This document shows, piece by piece, positions 39,244 through 48,683 of a stretch of DNA of 64,000 nucleotides. The DNA comes from an uncultured Pelagibacteraceae bacterium (GTDB lineage Bacteria > Pseudomonadota > Alphaproteobacteria > Pelagibacterales > Pelagibacteraceae). The stretch is from NCBI GenBank assembly GCA_902548405.1, contig CACCRN010000001.1:62001-126000 (forward strand). The letters run 5' to 3'. Each line of letters begins with the position of its first letter. The first letter of the stretch is position 1. The translations under genes and the position numbers were made by a program. The notes below the pieces were generated by a model. It saw only the letters and a program-made list of their open reading frames with translations. It had not been told where the DNA came from and searched no databases.

Positions 39244-40563
39244 ATGACCATTAATAACAAAAATATAGATAATCTTTTTTATATTTTTGTTACATCTCAT
39301 CTAATTTTTTGGACTTTGATTCCAACTATTACTAATCATAATTTACCCCTAGATACAATTGAAGCTTTAGCTTGGGGTAGTAATTTAGATTGGGGTTTTA
39401 ATAAGCATCCTCCTATGAGTGCTTTTTTTCCAGAAGTTTTTTTTCAAATTTTTGGCTCTCAAGACTGGGCTTATTATCTACTAAGCCAAATTTTTGTAAT
39501 CATTTCATTTTATTATGTGTTTAAACTTTCTAACGAAATACTTAAAAATAAATTTTTTGGTTTAATTTCAGTTTTATTAATTGAGACAATTTATTTTTAT
39601 AATTTTACCACACCTGAGTTTAACGTAAATGTATGCCAGTTACCTTTTTGGTCTTTAACTGCATATTATTCTTGGAAAATTTATAATGAAAAAAATATTA
39701 AGTTTTGGGATTGTTTTTTAATAGGTTTGTTTGGTGCATTGGGATTTTTATCAAAATATTTGTTCATTTACTTATTAGTTTCTATTTCAATTTTATTTAT
39801 TTATTTAATTATTAAAAAAGAAAGAAAGTTTGATTTTAAATATTTAATAACAATTGAAGTATTTATAGTTGCTTTAGTTCCTCACTTAATTTGGTTAAAC
39901 AATAATGAATTCATTACAATTGCTTATGGACTTGCAAGAACAGGTTTTGAAGAATTAAGTTTTATTGATCACATCAAATATCCATTAATATTTTTAGGAA
40001 AACAAATAGGTATATTAATTCCATTTATAATTTTAACGTTGTTATTGGTTAAAAAACTTAAATATAAAATTAATTTCAAAGATAAAAATTTATTATTCTT
40101 GTTAGCAATAAATATATTACCAATTGCTCTGATGTTTTTAACTTCTTTGATTACAGGATCAAAAATTAGAACAATGTGGATGACGCCATTTTATTTGTTC
40201 ATTGGCACACTGGTTGTTTATTTGTTCCAATCTCAAATAAATTTAAAAAAACTAAAACCCTTTATGGTTGGATTTTTGTTCTTTTTCTTTTTATCACCTA
40301 TTTTGTACGCTTATGTTTCGGTTTCAAAAGACGATAAGAGAACAGATTACCCAGGAAAAGAAATAGCCATGAAAACTCAATATGCTTGGGAGCAACAATT
40401 TAACTCTAAGATCAATGTAGTTCTAGGAGATGAATGGAATGCAGGCAATTTATCTTATCACCTTAAATCTAGACCAGTTTGGGAAGGTCAAGTTCAAAGA
40501 GAGAAACTTGATCAATTGAAAGATTATATGTGTCTTGATAGTATCTGTGTTGGATCAAAATAA
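39244..40563 (+). CDS. PMT/ArnT-like polytopic glycosyltransferase (GT39/GT83-like)
   Basis: Multiple TMs; early DTIEALAWGSNLDWGFNKHPPMSAFF catalytic-loop-like motif. Confidence 0.8.
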   Translation: MTINNKNIDNLFYIFVTSHLIFWTLIPTITNHNLPLDTIEALAWGSNLDWGFNKHPPMSAFFPEVFFQIFGSQDWAYYLLSQIFVIISFYYVFKLSNEILKNKFFGLISVLLIETIYFYNFTTPEFNVNVCQLPFWSLTAYYSWKIYNEKNIKFWDCFLIGLFGALGFLSKYLFIYLLVSISILFIYLIIKKERKFDFKYLITIEVFIVALVPHLIWLNNNEFITIAYGLARTGFEELSFIDHIKYPLIFLGKQIGILIPFIILTLLLVKKLKYKINFKDKNLLFLLAINILPIALMFLTSLITGSKIRTMWMTPFYLFIGTLVVYLFQSQINLKKLKPFMVGFLFFFFLSPILYAYVSVSKDDKRTDYPGKEIAMKTQYAWEQQFNSKINVVLGDEWNAGNLSYHLKSRPVWEGQVQREKLDQLKDYMCLDSICVGSK

Positions 40564-40566
40564 TCT

Positions 40567-41436
40567 ATGAGATATGTCATTTTAGTACCAGTTTATAATG
40601 ACCGCGAGTCTTTGAAGTTATTAATTGAAAATATTAATCATGAAATAAAAGATTTAAATTCTGAAATATCATTAGTGGTAATTAATGATGCATCTTCACA
40701 ACAAATTATTGATGAATACCCAAATATTGAAAACATTCACTCAATTGAAATCATCAACATGAAAGAAAACCGAGGTCACGCAAGATGCATTGCTTCTGGT
40801 TTGAAATATATCTATGAGAAAAAGGAATTTGATTATGTCATTCCAATGGACGGAGATGGTGAAGATAGACCTGAAGAAATTAAAAACTTTATTGAATTAT
40901 CAAAGGAAGCTGGAGAAAGATCTATAATTGGTGAAAGGGTTAAAAGATCTGAAAGTATGTTCTTTAAATTATGTTACCAATTTCATAAGTTTCTTACTTT
41001 AGCATTTACTGGACAATCAATTAAATTTGGTAATTTTACATGTCTTTCAAAAGCAACTGTTAAAAAAATGTTAGATGAAAAATCTACTTGGAATAGTTTT
41101 TCTGGGTCATTAAAAAAAATAGAAAAAGATTTAATTTCTTCTCCATCAATTAGAGGAAAAAGATATTTTGGCCCATCTCAAATGAGTTTTTTCAAATTAT
41201 TAAAACATTCTCTTTCAATAATAAGTGTATTTAGAAAAACAGTTTTAATTCGTTCAGCTTTATTCATAGTTTTTTATATTTTGTTAATCAAAAGTAATGC
41301 GTCAATTGTTACCTCACTACCTTTAGTTTTGTTATTAATAATGATTTATTCAATTTCTAGTTTAGCTCTAAGAGAAAATATTGAAGAATTTAATAATTCC
41401 TTAACAAACATAAACGATATTGATAAAGTAAAATAA
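40567..41436 (+). CDS. GT2 glycosyltransferase, dolichyl/polyprenyl-phosphate sugar synthase-like
   Basis: VILVPVYNDRESL, VVINDAS, IPMDGDGEDRPEEI (DxD); C-terminal TMs. Confidence 0.88.
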   Translation: MRYVILVPVYNDRESLKLLIENINHEIKDLNSEISLVVINDASSQQIIDEYPNIENIHSIEIINMKENRGHARCIASGLKYIYEKKEFDYVIPMDGDGEDRPEEIKNFIELSKEAGERSIIGERVKRSESMFFKLCYQFHKFLTLAFTGQSIKFGNFTCLSKATVKKMLDEKSTWNSFSGSLKKIEKDLISSPSIRGKRYFGPSQMSFFKLLKHSLSIISVFRKTVLIRSALFIVFYILLIKSNASIVTSLPLVLLLIMIYSISSLALRENIEEFNNSLTNINDIDKVK

Positions 41437-41438
41437 CT

Positions 41439-42878
41439 ATGAGAAACTTTTTTAGAAAAGTTGCTTTTGGAATAGGACCCAATGAAGAAGTTCCTTCAGA
41501 TCCACTCAATTGGGCTTTAAATCAGGTAGATGAAATTCCAGAATTTTCATGGAAGGGAAAAATTCTTACTGAAAAAGAATTAAGAGGTCATTATAGAGAT
41601 TGGGTTTACGGCGATAGAGAAGTTTTAAGAAAAAAATATAAAGATAATAAAAATCTCTACAAAGCTCACAAAGATCAATTGAGACATGATACAGGGCAAA
41701 AATTTTGGGAGTCTTTAGATATAGCTATCAGACACAATGAGGGAATTAACGGTAAAAATCCTGTACTTGCAAAACTATGGATGTTCTGGGGAAATTTTTT
41801 TGCAATAAGTGAAAAAGATTTTTTAGCGAATTATTCAACAGGGCCATACCAGAGAGAAATTATTTGGCCAAATTTAAATCAATCATTTGAAAAAATGGTT
41901 TATGATGTAACTACTTCATGGGCAATGATCCATCATTTGGATAACAGTGAAAGTGTTGGTCCAAAAAGTATTTCGGCAAGAGAGGAGTGGCGAAGAAGAA
42001 AAAAGAAACCCGCTACAATTAATGAAAATCATGCAAGAGAACTTATGGAGCTTCACACAGTTTCTCCTAAAGCAGGATACACTCAAGAGGATGTAATTCA
42101 GTTAGCTTATATAATGACAGGTTGGGAACATCGTTGGAGTAAGAAAAAATTAGAAACCGGCAATGTTTGGTTTAATTCTGAGCACCATCAACCAGGTAAA
42201 AAAAATGTTTTAGGTAAAAAATACAAAAGTGGAAAAAAAACATTGGCTGTCGTAATTAAAGATTTAGTTAATCACCCAAATTGTAGAGATTTTGTTGCTG
42301 AAAGATTGTGTAGGTTTCTAATTACTGATGAACCAACTCAAGAGATGAAGCAACCAATAATTGACGCATTTAAGAAATCAGATGGTCATATTCCTGATAT
42401 TCATAAAGCAGCTATAAAAGTTGCTTTTGATTACAATGATAAATATAAAAAATTTCAAACACCTGAAAACTGGGTAATTCAAGTTGCAAAAATTGGAGAT
42501 TTACAATGGCCTCCATCACCAGAAATAATGGACTCATATGAATTAGGCAATAAGCCAACAAGGAAGCAAAGAATGCCAGAAAGATTATTAAACAATATTG
42601 GCCATCACCCTTATAGGGCAAAACAGCCAAATGGATGGTCTGATCATTCAGAAGATTGGATGTCACCAGAATTATTAATTAGAAGATTAGTATTAGCTGA
42701 CAGGAGCTATTCTTTTACTAAACCAGAAAATAATAATAATGATTTTTACTACAACGCAGTTAACAAAAATTTTGATAACCCTGATAAGATACTAGACTAT
42801 ATGTATAAAAATATGGTTCAAAGGAAAAGTGAGAGAAACGTTTTATTATTTAACCACCCGGAGTTTTTAAAAGCATGA
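41439..42878 (+). CDS. DUF1800 family protein, copy 1
   Basis: NENHARELMELHTVSPKAGYTQEDVIQLAYIMTGW signature. Confidence 0.9.
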   Translation: MRNFFRKVAFGIGPNEEVPSDPLNWALNQVDEIPEFSWKGKILTEKELRGHYRDWVYGDREVLRKKYKDNKNLYKAHKDQLRHDTGQKFWESLDIAIRHNEGINGKNPVLAKLWMFWGNFFAISEKDFLANYSTGPYQREIIWPNLNQSFEKMVYDVTTSWAMIHHLDNSESVGPKSISAREEWRRRKKKPATINENHARELMELHTVSPKAGYTQEDVIQLAYIMTGWEHRWSKKKLETGNVWFNSEHHQPGKKNVLGKKYKSGKKTLAVVIKDLVNHPNCRDFVAERLCRFLITDEPTQEMKQPIIDAFKKSDGHIPDIHKAAIKVAFDYNDKYKKFQTPENWVIQVAKIGDLQWPPSPEIMDSYELGNKPTRKQRMPERLLNNIGHHPYRAKQPNGWSDHSEDWMSPELLIRRLVLADRSYSFTKPENNNNDFYYNAVNKNFDNPDKILDYMYKNMVQRKSERNVLLFNHPEFLKA

Positions 42879-44026
42879 AAATAAATAGACGAGATTTTCT
42901 AAAAGCAACTGCATTGACTTCTTTATACTTTGCAGGATTTGGAACACCAACCTTAGCAAGCAATAGTCCTAAAAAAAATTTAGTAGTCATCATGTTGCGT
43001 GGTGGTATGGATGGATTATGTGCGATACCAATCAAAGGTGACAAGAATTTTGAAAAGCTTAGAAGCAAAATAAATCTTGATAAGACTTTAGATTTAACAA
43101 GTGATTTTGATTTACATCCTGCTCTAACATCATTTAAACGATTATGGGATCAAAATTTAGCTGCAGCAGTACATGCAACAAATATTCCTTATACTGGAAG
43201 ATCACATTTTGATGGTCAAAACTTAATGGAGACAGGTGGAAAAATTCCATATCAAGAAAAAACTGGATGGCTTGGAAGAGGAATGAATATTGCAGGTCTT
43301 ACAGGAAATGGTCTGGCTCTTGCTTTACCTATGCCATTATTAATTAGAGGTGTACCTATGAACAATAATTATTATCCTGTTGGAGATAAGCTGCCAAGTA
43401 ATTCTACACTAGGTTTGATTGAGCAAGCATTTAAAGAATATGATGAAAAACTATTAAGTGAAAATTTAAAAATCGTTATGACAAGAGAATTAAAAAATAC
43501 TGGAAGCAGAAAAAATTGGTCTCTTGCTGCAAATGCAGGGGAAGAACTCTCAAAACCTAATGGTCCGAGAGTAGCTGTTTTCGAAGTTGATGGATTTGAT
43601 ACTCATGCTGCACAAGGAGGAACAAATGGAGCTCATGCAGATTGCCTAAGTGATTACAATGAAATTGTAAGAGGATTAAAACAATCAATGTCAAAAGAAA
43701 CATTTGATCATACTTTGATTGTTACACTTACTGAATTTGGAAGAACTATTAAACAAAATGGTAGTAATGGCACAGAACACGGATATGGATCTGCAATCTT
43801 TTTAGCTGGTGGATTAGTTAAAAAAGCTCAAGTTCATACAGATTGGCCAGGGTTAAAAAGAAAAGAATTATTTGAAGGAAGAGATTTAAATTCAACAATT
43901 GATGCAAGATCAGTATATGCATCTGCTATGTCTACAGTGTTTGATATTGAGTTTGAAAGAATTCAAAAAAATGTTTTCTGGGGTGATAAATTAGACAACT
44001 TATCCGATAAGCTCTTTAAAGCTTAA
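42875..44026 (+). CDS. DUF1501 family protein with Tat signal, copy 1
   Basis: NRRDFLKATALTSLYFAGFGTPTLA twin-arginine leader; VVIMLRGGMDGL, DTHAAQGG, TEFGRTIKQNGSNGTEHGYGS. Confidence 0.9.
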   Translation: MKINRRDFLKATALTSLYFAGFGTPTLASNSPKKNLVVIMLRGGMDGLCAIPIKGDKNFEKLRSKINLDKTLDLTSDFDLHPALTSFKRLWDQNLAAAVHATNIPYTGRSHFDGQNLMETGGKIPYQEKTGWLGRGMNIAGLTGNGLALALPMPLLIRGVPMNNNYYPVGDKLPSNSTLGLIEQAFKEYDEKLLSENLKIVMTRELKNTGSRKNWSLAANAGEELSKPNGPRVAVFEVDGFDTHAAQGGTNGAHADCLSDYNEIVRGLKQSMSKETFDHTLIVTLTEFGRTIKQNGSNGTEHGYGSAIFLAGGLVKKAQVHTDWPGLKRKELFEGRDLNSTIDARSVYASAMSTVFDIEFERIQKNVFWGDKLDNLSDKLFKA

Positions 44027-45444
44027 TGAAAAATTTCTTTAGAAAAGTTGCATTTGGAATTGGTCCTAATGAAGAGGTGCCTTCCGATCCATTAGCATGG
44101 GCTCTTAATCAATTAGATGATGTTCCCGATTTAACCTGGAAAGGTAAAATTCCTTCTGGGAAAGAAATGATTGAAATACATGCAAGAAAAAATGAAATCG
44201 AACTAAAAAAAGTAAGAGAAAAATATAAAGATGATAAGAAGCTTTTAAAAATTGGAATTAAAAGATTGAACTATGAAACTGGACTTCATTTTTGGCCATC
44301 ATTAGAATTAAGTATCAGGCATACAGAAGCGATTTATAGTAATTCACCTGTTTTAGCAAAATTATGGTTTTTCTGGTCAAATCATTTTGCAATAGTAGAT
44401 GGAGGTTTTAGAACTGCATTTTATACGGGGCCATATCAAAGAGAGGTTATTAGGACAAACTTAAACCAGACTTTTGAAAAACTTGTTTATAATGTAACAA
44501 CTTCGCCGGCTATGATTTCTAGTTTGGACAACGGTGACAATATAGGACCTAAAAGCAAAATTGGAAAAAAGAATAAAAAATCATCTTCAATAAATGAAAA
44601 CCATGCAAGAGAATTATTAGAACTTCATACTGTTTCACCAGCAGCAGGATATACTCAAGAAGATATTATACAATTAGCCTACATAATGACTGGTTGGATG
44701 AATGGTTATAGTAAATCAACTGGTGACACTCTACCAGTAGAATTTAACAAAGACCGTCATCAACCAGGAAAAAAAACTGTCTTTGGTAAAACTTACAAAA
44801 GTGGAAAAAAAAGTTTGGAAAATGTTATTAAAGATTTAGTGCATCATCCAAACTGTAGAGATTTTATAGCAACAAAACTATGTAGGTATTTGATTACTGA
44901 TAATCCCACAGAAGAAATGAAAAAACCAATAATAAAAGCTTTTAAAGACTCTGATGGTTTTTTACCTGAAATTCATAAAGCAGCTATCAGAGTAGCCTTT
45001 GAATATAATGATCAATATCAAAAATTTCAAAATCCTGAAAATTGGTTTTTGCAAATGGCTAAATTAGCTGATTTTAGTTGGCCAACTTCACCAACAATTA
45101 TGGATTTATATGAAGTAGGTAGAAAGCCACAATTAGCTCATACGCAACCTCAGGGTAAACTTTATGATTTGGGACATGATCCCTACAGAGCCAAACAACC
45201 AAATGGATTTTCCGATTTTGAAGCTGATTGGATATCACCAGAATTATTAATTAGAAGATTAGTTTTTGCAAAAGACTGTTTTGAGCTTACAAAGTCAAAA
45301 AATAATAATTTCAAATTTTACAAAAACATAGTTAACAAAAATTTTAATAATCCAGAGAGAATATTTAATTACCTAGAAAAAGCTAAAAAGCCTTACGAAA
45401 TACAAATTTTATTATTTAACCATCCGGAGTTTTTAAAAGCATGA
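44026..45444 (+). CDS. DUF1800 family protein, copy 2
   Basis: NENHARELLELHTVSPAAGYTQEDIIQLAYIMTGW; paralogous to 41439-42878. Confidence 0.9.
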   Translation: MKNFFRKVAFGIGPNEEVPSDPLAWALNQLDDVPDLTWKGKIPSGKEMIEIHARKNEIELKKVREKYKDDKKLLKIGIKRLNYETGLHFWPSLELSIRHTEAIYSNSPVLAKLWFFWSNHFAIVDGGFRTAFYTGPYQREVIRTNLNQTFEKLVYNVTTSPAMISSLDNGDNIGPKSKIGKKNKKSSSINENHARELLELHTVSPAAGYTQEDIIQLAYIMTGWMNGYSKSTGDTLPVEFNKDRHQPGKKTVFGKTYKSGKKSLENVIKDLVHHPNCRDFIATKLCRYLITDNPTEEMKKPIIKAFKDSDGFLPEIHKAAIRVAFEYNDQYQKFQNPENWFLQMAKLADFSWPTSPTIMDLYEVGRKPQLAHTQPQGKLYDLGHDPYRAKQPNGFSDFEADWISPELLIRRLVFAKDCFELTKSKNNNFKFYKNIVNKNFNNPERIFNYLEKAKKPYEIQILLFNHPEFLKA

Positions 45445-46586
45445 AGATAAATAGAAGAGATTTTTTAAAGACCACGGCTGCAACCTCATTATTTTTTGCA
45501 GGCTTTGGATTGCCATCTTTTGCTAGTCAAAATAAAAAAAACTTAGTTGTTATCATGCTTGAAGGTGGAATGGACGGACTCTGTGCAGTTCCTATTAGGG
45601 GTGACAAAAATTTTAAAAAATTAAGAAGTAAAATTAATTTAAAAAAAACTTTAAAACTAACTTCTGATTTTGATTTACACCCTGCATTGGAAAATTTTAA
45701 AACACTATGGGACCAAAATACAGCATCTGTATTTCATGCAACTAGCATTCCCTATAAAGGAAGATCTCATTTTGAAGGACAAGATATGATGATGTCTGGT
45801 GGGACAGTGCCGTATCAAGAGAAAACAGGATGGCTAGGAAGAGGAATGAAGCTTGCAGGTTTAAAAGGAAATGGGCTTGCTATGTCACTTCCAATGCCAT
45901 TACTTATAAGAGGTGTTCCATTAAATAATAATTATTTTCCTATAAGATCTTCTCTACCACAAAAGCGTCTTTTAAATATTATTGAAGAAGAATTTAATCA
46001 ATATTCTGAAAAAGATTTGAGTGAAACATTATCAATAATAAGAAATAGAGATTTAAATTATTTTCCAGGAACAAACGCTAGTACTTTAGCTTTACAAGCG
46101 GGGAAACTACTTTCTGATCCAAATGGACCAAGAGTGGCAGTTTTTAAAGTAGAAAATTTTGATACTCACGCAGCTCAAGGTGGAGATGATGGTACGCATG
46201 CAGATTGTTTAAAAGAATACGATCAAATATTAAAAGCACTAAAAGCTTCTTTAGGCTCTACATTTAAAGATACTTTAATACTTACACTTACTGAATTTGG
46301 AAGAACAGTTAAGCAAAACGGTGGTAATGGAACAGAGCATGGATATGGAACTGCAGTTTTAATGGCAGGAGGTTTAATTAAAAAATCAGAAGTTCATGGA
46401 GACTGGCCAGGACTAAAACAAAAAGAGTTATTTGAGGGTCGAGATTTAAATTCAACAATGGACGCAAGATCCATTTATGCTTCAGCAATGTCTACTGTCT
46501 TTGATTTAGATTTTAAACGTATTCAAAAAGATGTTTTCTGGGGTGATAAGTTAGACAACTTATCCGATAAGCTCTTTAAAGCTTAA
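45441..46586 (+). CDS. DUF1501 family protein with Tat signal, copy 2
   Basis: NRRDFLKTTAATSLFFAGFGLPSFA leader; TEFGRTVKQNGGNGTEHGYGT; paralogous to 42875-44026. Confidence 0.9.
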   Translation: MKINRRDFLKTTAATSLFFAGFGLPSFASQNKKNLVVIMLEGGMDGLCAVPIRGDKNFKKLRSKINLKKTLKLTSDFDLHPALENFKTLWDQNTASVFHATSIPYKGRSHFEGQDMMMSGGTVPYQEKTGWLGRGMKLAGLKGNGLAMSLPMPLLIRGVPLNNNYFPIRSSLPQKRLLNIIEEEFNQYSEKDLSETLSIIRNRDLNYFPGTNASTLALQAGKLLSDPNGPRVAVFKVENFDTHAAQGGDDGTHADCLKEYDQILKALKASLGSTFKDTLILTLTEFGRTVKQNGGNGTEHGYGTAVLMAGGLIKKSEVHGDWPGLKQKELFEGRDLNSTMDARSIYASAMSTVFDLDFKRIQKDVFWGDKLDNLSDKLFKA

Positions 46587-46615
46587 TAAATTACTCTTAG
46601 ATTTTTTTAATTAAA

Positions 46616-47524
46616 ATGTATATAGGCACACTCATGCCTGAAAAAAAATTAAATAATGAATTACTTGGTATCCTCTACATGGTTATTGCGCAATTTTCTT
46701 TTGCAACTAATGATGCATTAGTTAAACATATTTACCAGAGCTTTGATGAATTAGCAGTTTTAAATCAGATAATTTTTTTAAGAGGAATTTGTTGTCTTAT
46801 ATTTATAGGAATATTTTTAAGTATTAAAAACCAATTTAATTTAAGAATAATATTTTCTTCAAACAAACTAACTTTAAGAGGAATTTTAGAGGCATTAGCT
46901 GCTGTTGGGTTTTTTATAGGGGTTGCAAAATTACCTTTTGCAATGGTCTATATTTTATTGAGTTTGGCCCCAATAATAATGACAACTTTTGGAGCATTAT
47001 TTTTGAATGAAAAAGTTAGATGGAAAAGATGGAGCGCGGTTATAATAGGTTTTACAGGTGTAGTAGTTGTCATCAATCCAGCTGAATTAAAATTTGGTTA
47101 TTATTTTATATTTCCACTACTTTCTGCAATCTTTTTATCAATAAGAGATTTGGTAACTAAAAATATAAAAACAGGTCACAATAGTCTTCAAATAGCGTTT
47201 ATTACTTGTTTGGTAGTTACAATATTTTTTGGAGTTCTTTCTGTTTATAAATTTTATTCATTTAACTTAGAACAAAGTATTATCTTAATTATTTCAGCTT
47301 TCTTTTTATCTTTTGGTTATATTTTCTCAGTACTGACAATTAAAGCTGCATTAGTTTCTGTTACATCAACTTTCAGGTACACAGCGATACTTTGGGGAAT
47401 TCTATATGGATATTTCTTTTTTAACGAGGCGCCAGAATACAACACCTATCTTGGTGCCGTAATGATTGTTATAAGTGGACTTATAATTATAATGAGACAG
47501 AAGCAATTAGGTAAAATTAAATAA
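46616..47524 (+). CDS. EamA/DMT-superfamily transporter
   Basis: Ten-TM-like; two EamA repeats (LLSLAPIIMTTFGALFLNEKVRWKRW). Confidence 0.88.
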   Translation: MYIGTLMPEKKLNNELLGILYMVIAQFSFATNDALVKHIYQSFDELAVLNQIIFLRGICCLIFIGIFLSIKNQFNLRIIFSSNKLTLRGILEALAAVGFFIGVAKLPFAMVYILLSLAPIIMTTFGALFLNEKVRWKRWSAVIIGFTGVVVVINPAELKFGYYFIFPLLSAIFLSIRDLVTKNIKTGHNSLQIAFITCLVVTIFFGVLSVYKFYSFNLEQSIILIISAFFLSFGYIFSVLTIKAALVSVTSTFRYTAILWGILYGYFFFNEAPEYNTYLGAVMIVISGLIIIMRQKQLGKIK

Positions 47525-47553
47525 AAAAATTGTCTAAATTCGATACTTTAAAC

Positions 47554-47562
47554 TTATCCACA
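47554..47562 (+). promoter_or_regulatory. Consensus DnaA box TTATCCACA upstream of guaC
   Basis: Exact 9-mer read in the intergenic region. Confidence 0.5.
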
Positions 47563-47613
47563 GCCTGTAATTTGAATTGAAATACAATTTTATAAATTAT
47601 AGCCTTTTGATTA

Positions 47614-48648
47614 ATGAGAATAGAAGAAGAGCTTAAGCTAGATTACTCTGATGTCTTATTCAGACCTAAGAGAAGTACATTAAAAAGTCGAAAAGACGTT
47701 AATCTTCTTAGAACCTACAGATTTAAATATAGTAAAAACGAGTGGTCAGGTATTCCTATTATGGCAGCCAATATGGATGGTGTTGGCGAATTAAGTATTG
47801 CTGAAAAATTAAATGATCATCAAATGATTACATGTTTAACAAAGCAACATGATGTAAAAAAAATAAAACAAAACAAAAATATTAAAAAAATTTATCCAAA
47901 CATTGCACTTAGTGTTGGTATTAAAAAAGAGGATTTTCAAAACTTAGATAAGGTTTTAAAGGAGTTTAGTTTTTTCAAATTCATTTGTATTGATGTTGCA
48001 AATGGTTATTCAGAGCATTTCACAAATTTTATCAAATCAGTAAGAGAAAAATACCCAACGAAAACTATCATTGCAGGTAATGTTGTAACTGCTGATATGA
48101 CACAAGAATTAGTTCTTAGTGGTGCAGATATTGTAAAAGTTGGAATAGGACCAGGAAGTGTTTGTACGACCAGAATTCAAACTGGAGTAGGGTATCCACA
48201 ATTAAGTGCAGTCATTGAATGTGCTGATGCAGCTCACGGTTTGGGAGCTCATGTAATTGCTGATGGAGGATGTACATGTCCAGGCGATGTTGCAAAAGGT
48301 TTTGGCGGAGGTGCAGACTTTGTAATGTTAGGTGGAATGTTAGCAGGTCATGATGAAGGGAAAGGTAAAATAGTAAAAGTAAATGGATCAAAATATATCG
48401 AATTTTATGGATCAAGTTCAGAAGTTGCTAACAAAAAACATTACGGTGGATTAGCAGATTATAGAAGTAGTGAAGGAAGAAAAGTTAGAGTTAAATATAG
48501 AGGCAAAATTAACGATACAGTTTTAAATATTCTTGGTGGTGTTAGAAGTAGCTGCACTTATGTAGGAGCACCATCATTAAAACAATTAAGTAAATGTACA
48601 ACTTTTGTAAGAGTATCTAATCAATTTAATGATACTTTTGTAAAATAG
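47614..48648 (+). CDS. guaC: GMP reductase
   Basis: KLDYSDVLFRPKRSTL, GPGSVCTTRIQTGVGYPQL, GADFVMLGGMLAGHDE; no CBS insert, about 344 aa. Confidence 0.88.
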   Translation: MRIEEELKLDYSDVLFRPKRSTLKSRKDVNLLRTYRFKYSKNEWSGIPIMAANMDGVGELSIAEKLNDHQMITCLTKQHDVKKIKQNKNIKKIYPNIALSVGIKKEDFQNLDKVLKEFSFFKFICIDVANGYSEHFTNFIKSVREKYPTKTIIAGNVVTADMTQELVLSGADIVKVGIGPGSVCTTRIQTGVGYPQLSAVIECADAAHGLGAHVIADGGCTCPGDVAKGFGGGADFVMLGGMLAGHDEGKGKIVKVNGSKYIEFYGSSSEVANKKHYGGLADYRSSEGRKVRVKYRGKINDTVLNILGGVRSSCTYVGAPSLKQLSKCTTFVRVSNQFNDTFVK

Positions 48649-48683
48649 ATTTAATATTTAAAAATTAATATAAAATATTCAAA

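Larger units (their letters stand above)
41439..46586 (+). repeat. Tandem duplication of a two-gene DUF1800-DUF1501 module
   Basis: Two consecutive pairs in the same order with near-identical junction blocks (e.g. 43961-44027 vs 46521-46587). Confidence 0.92.

Noticed and set aside
48212-48415. 67-aa His/Leu-rich minus-strand ORF inside guaC
   Set aside because: Low-complexity antisense translation of the GMP reductase gene
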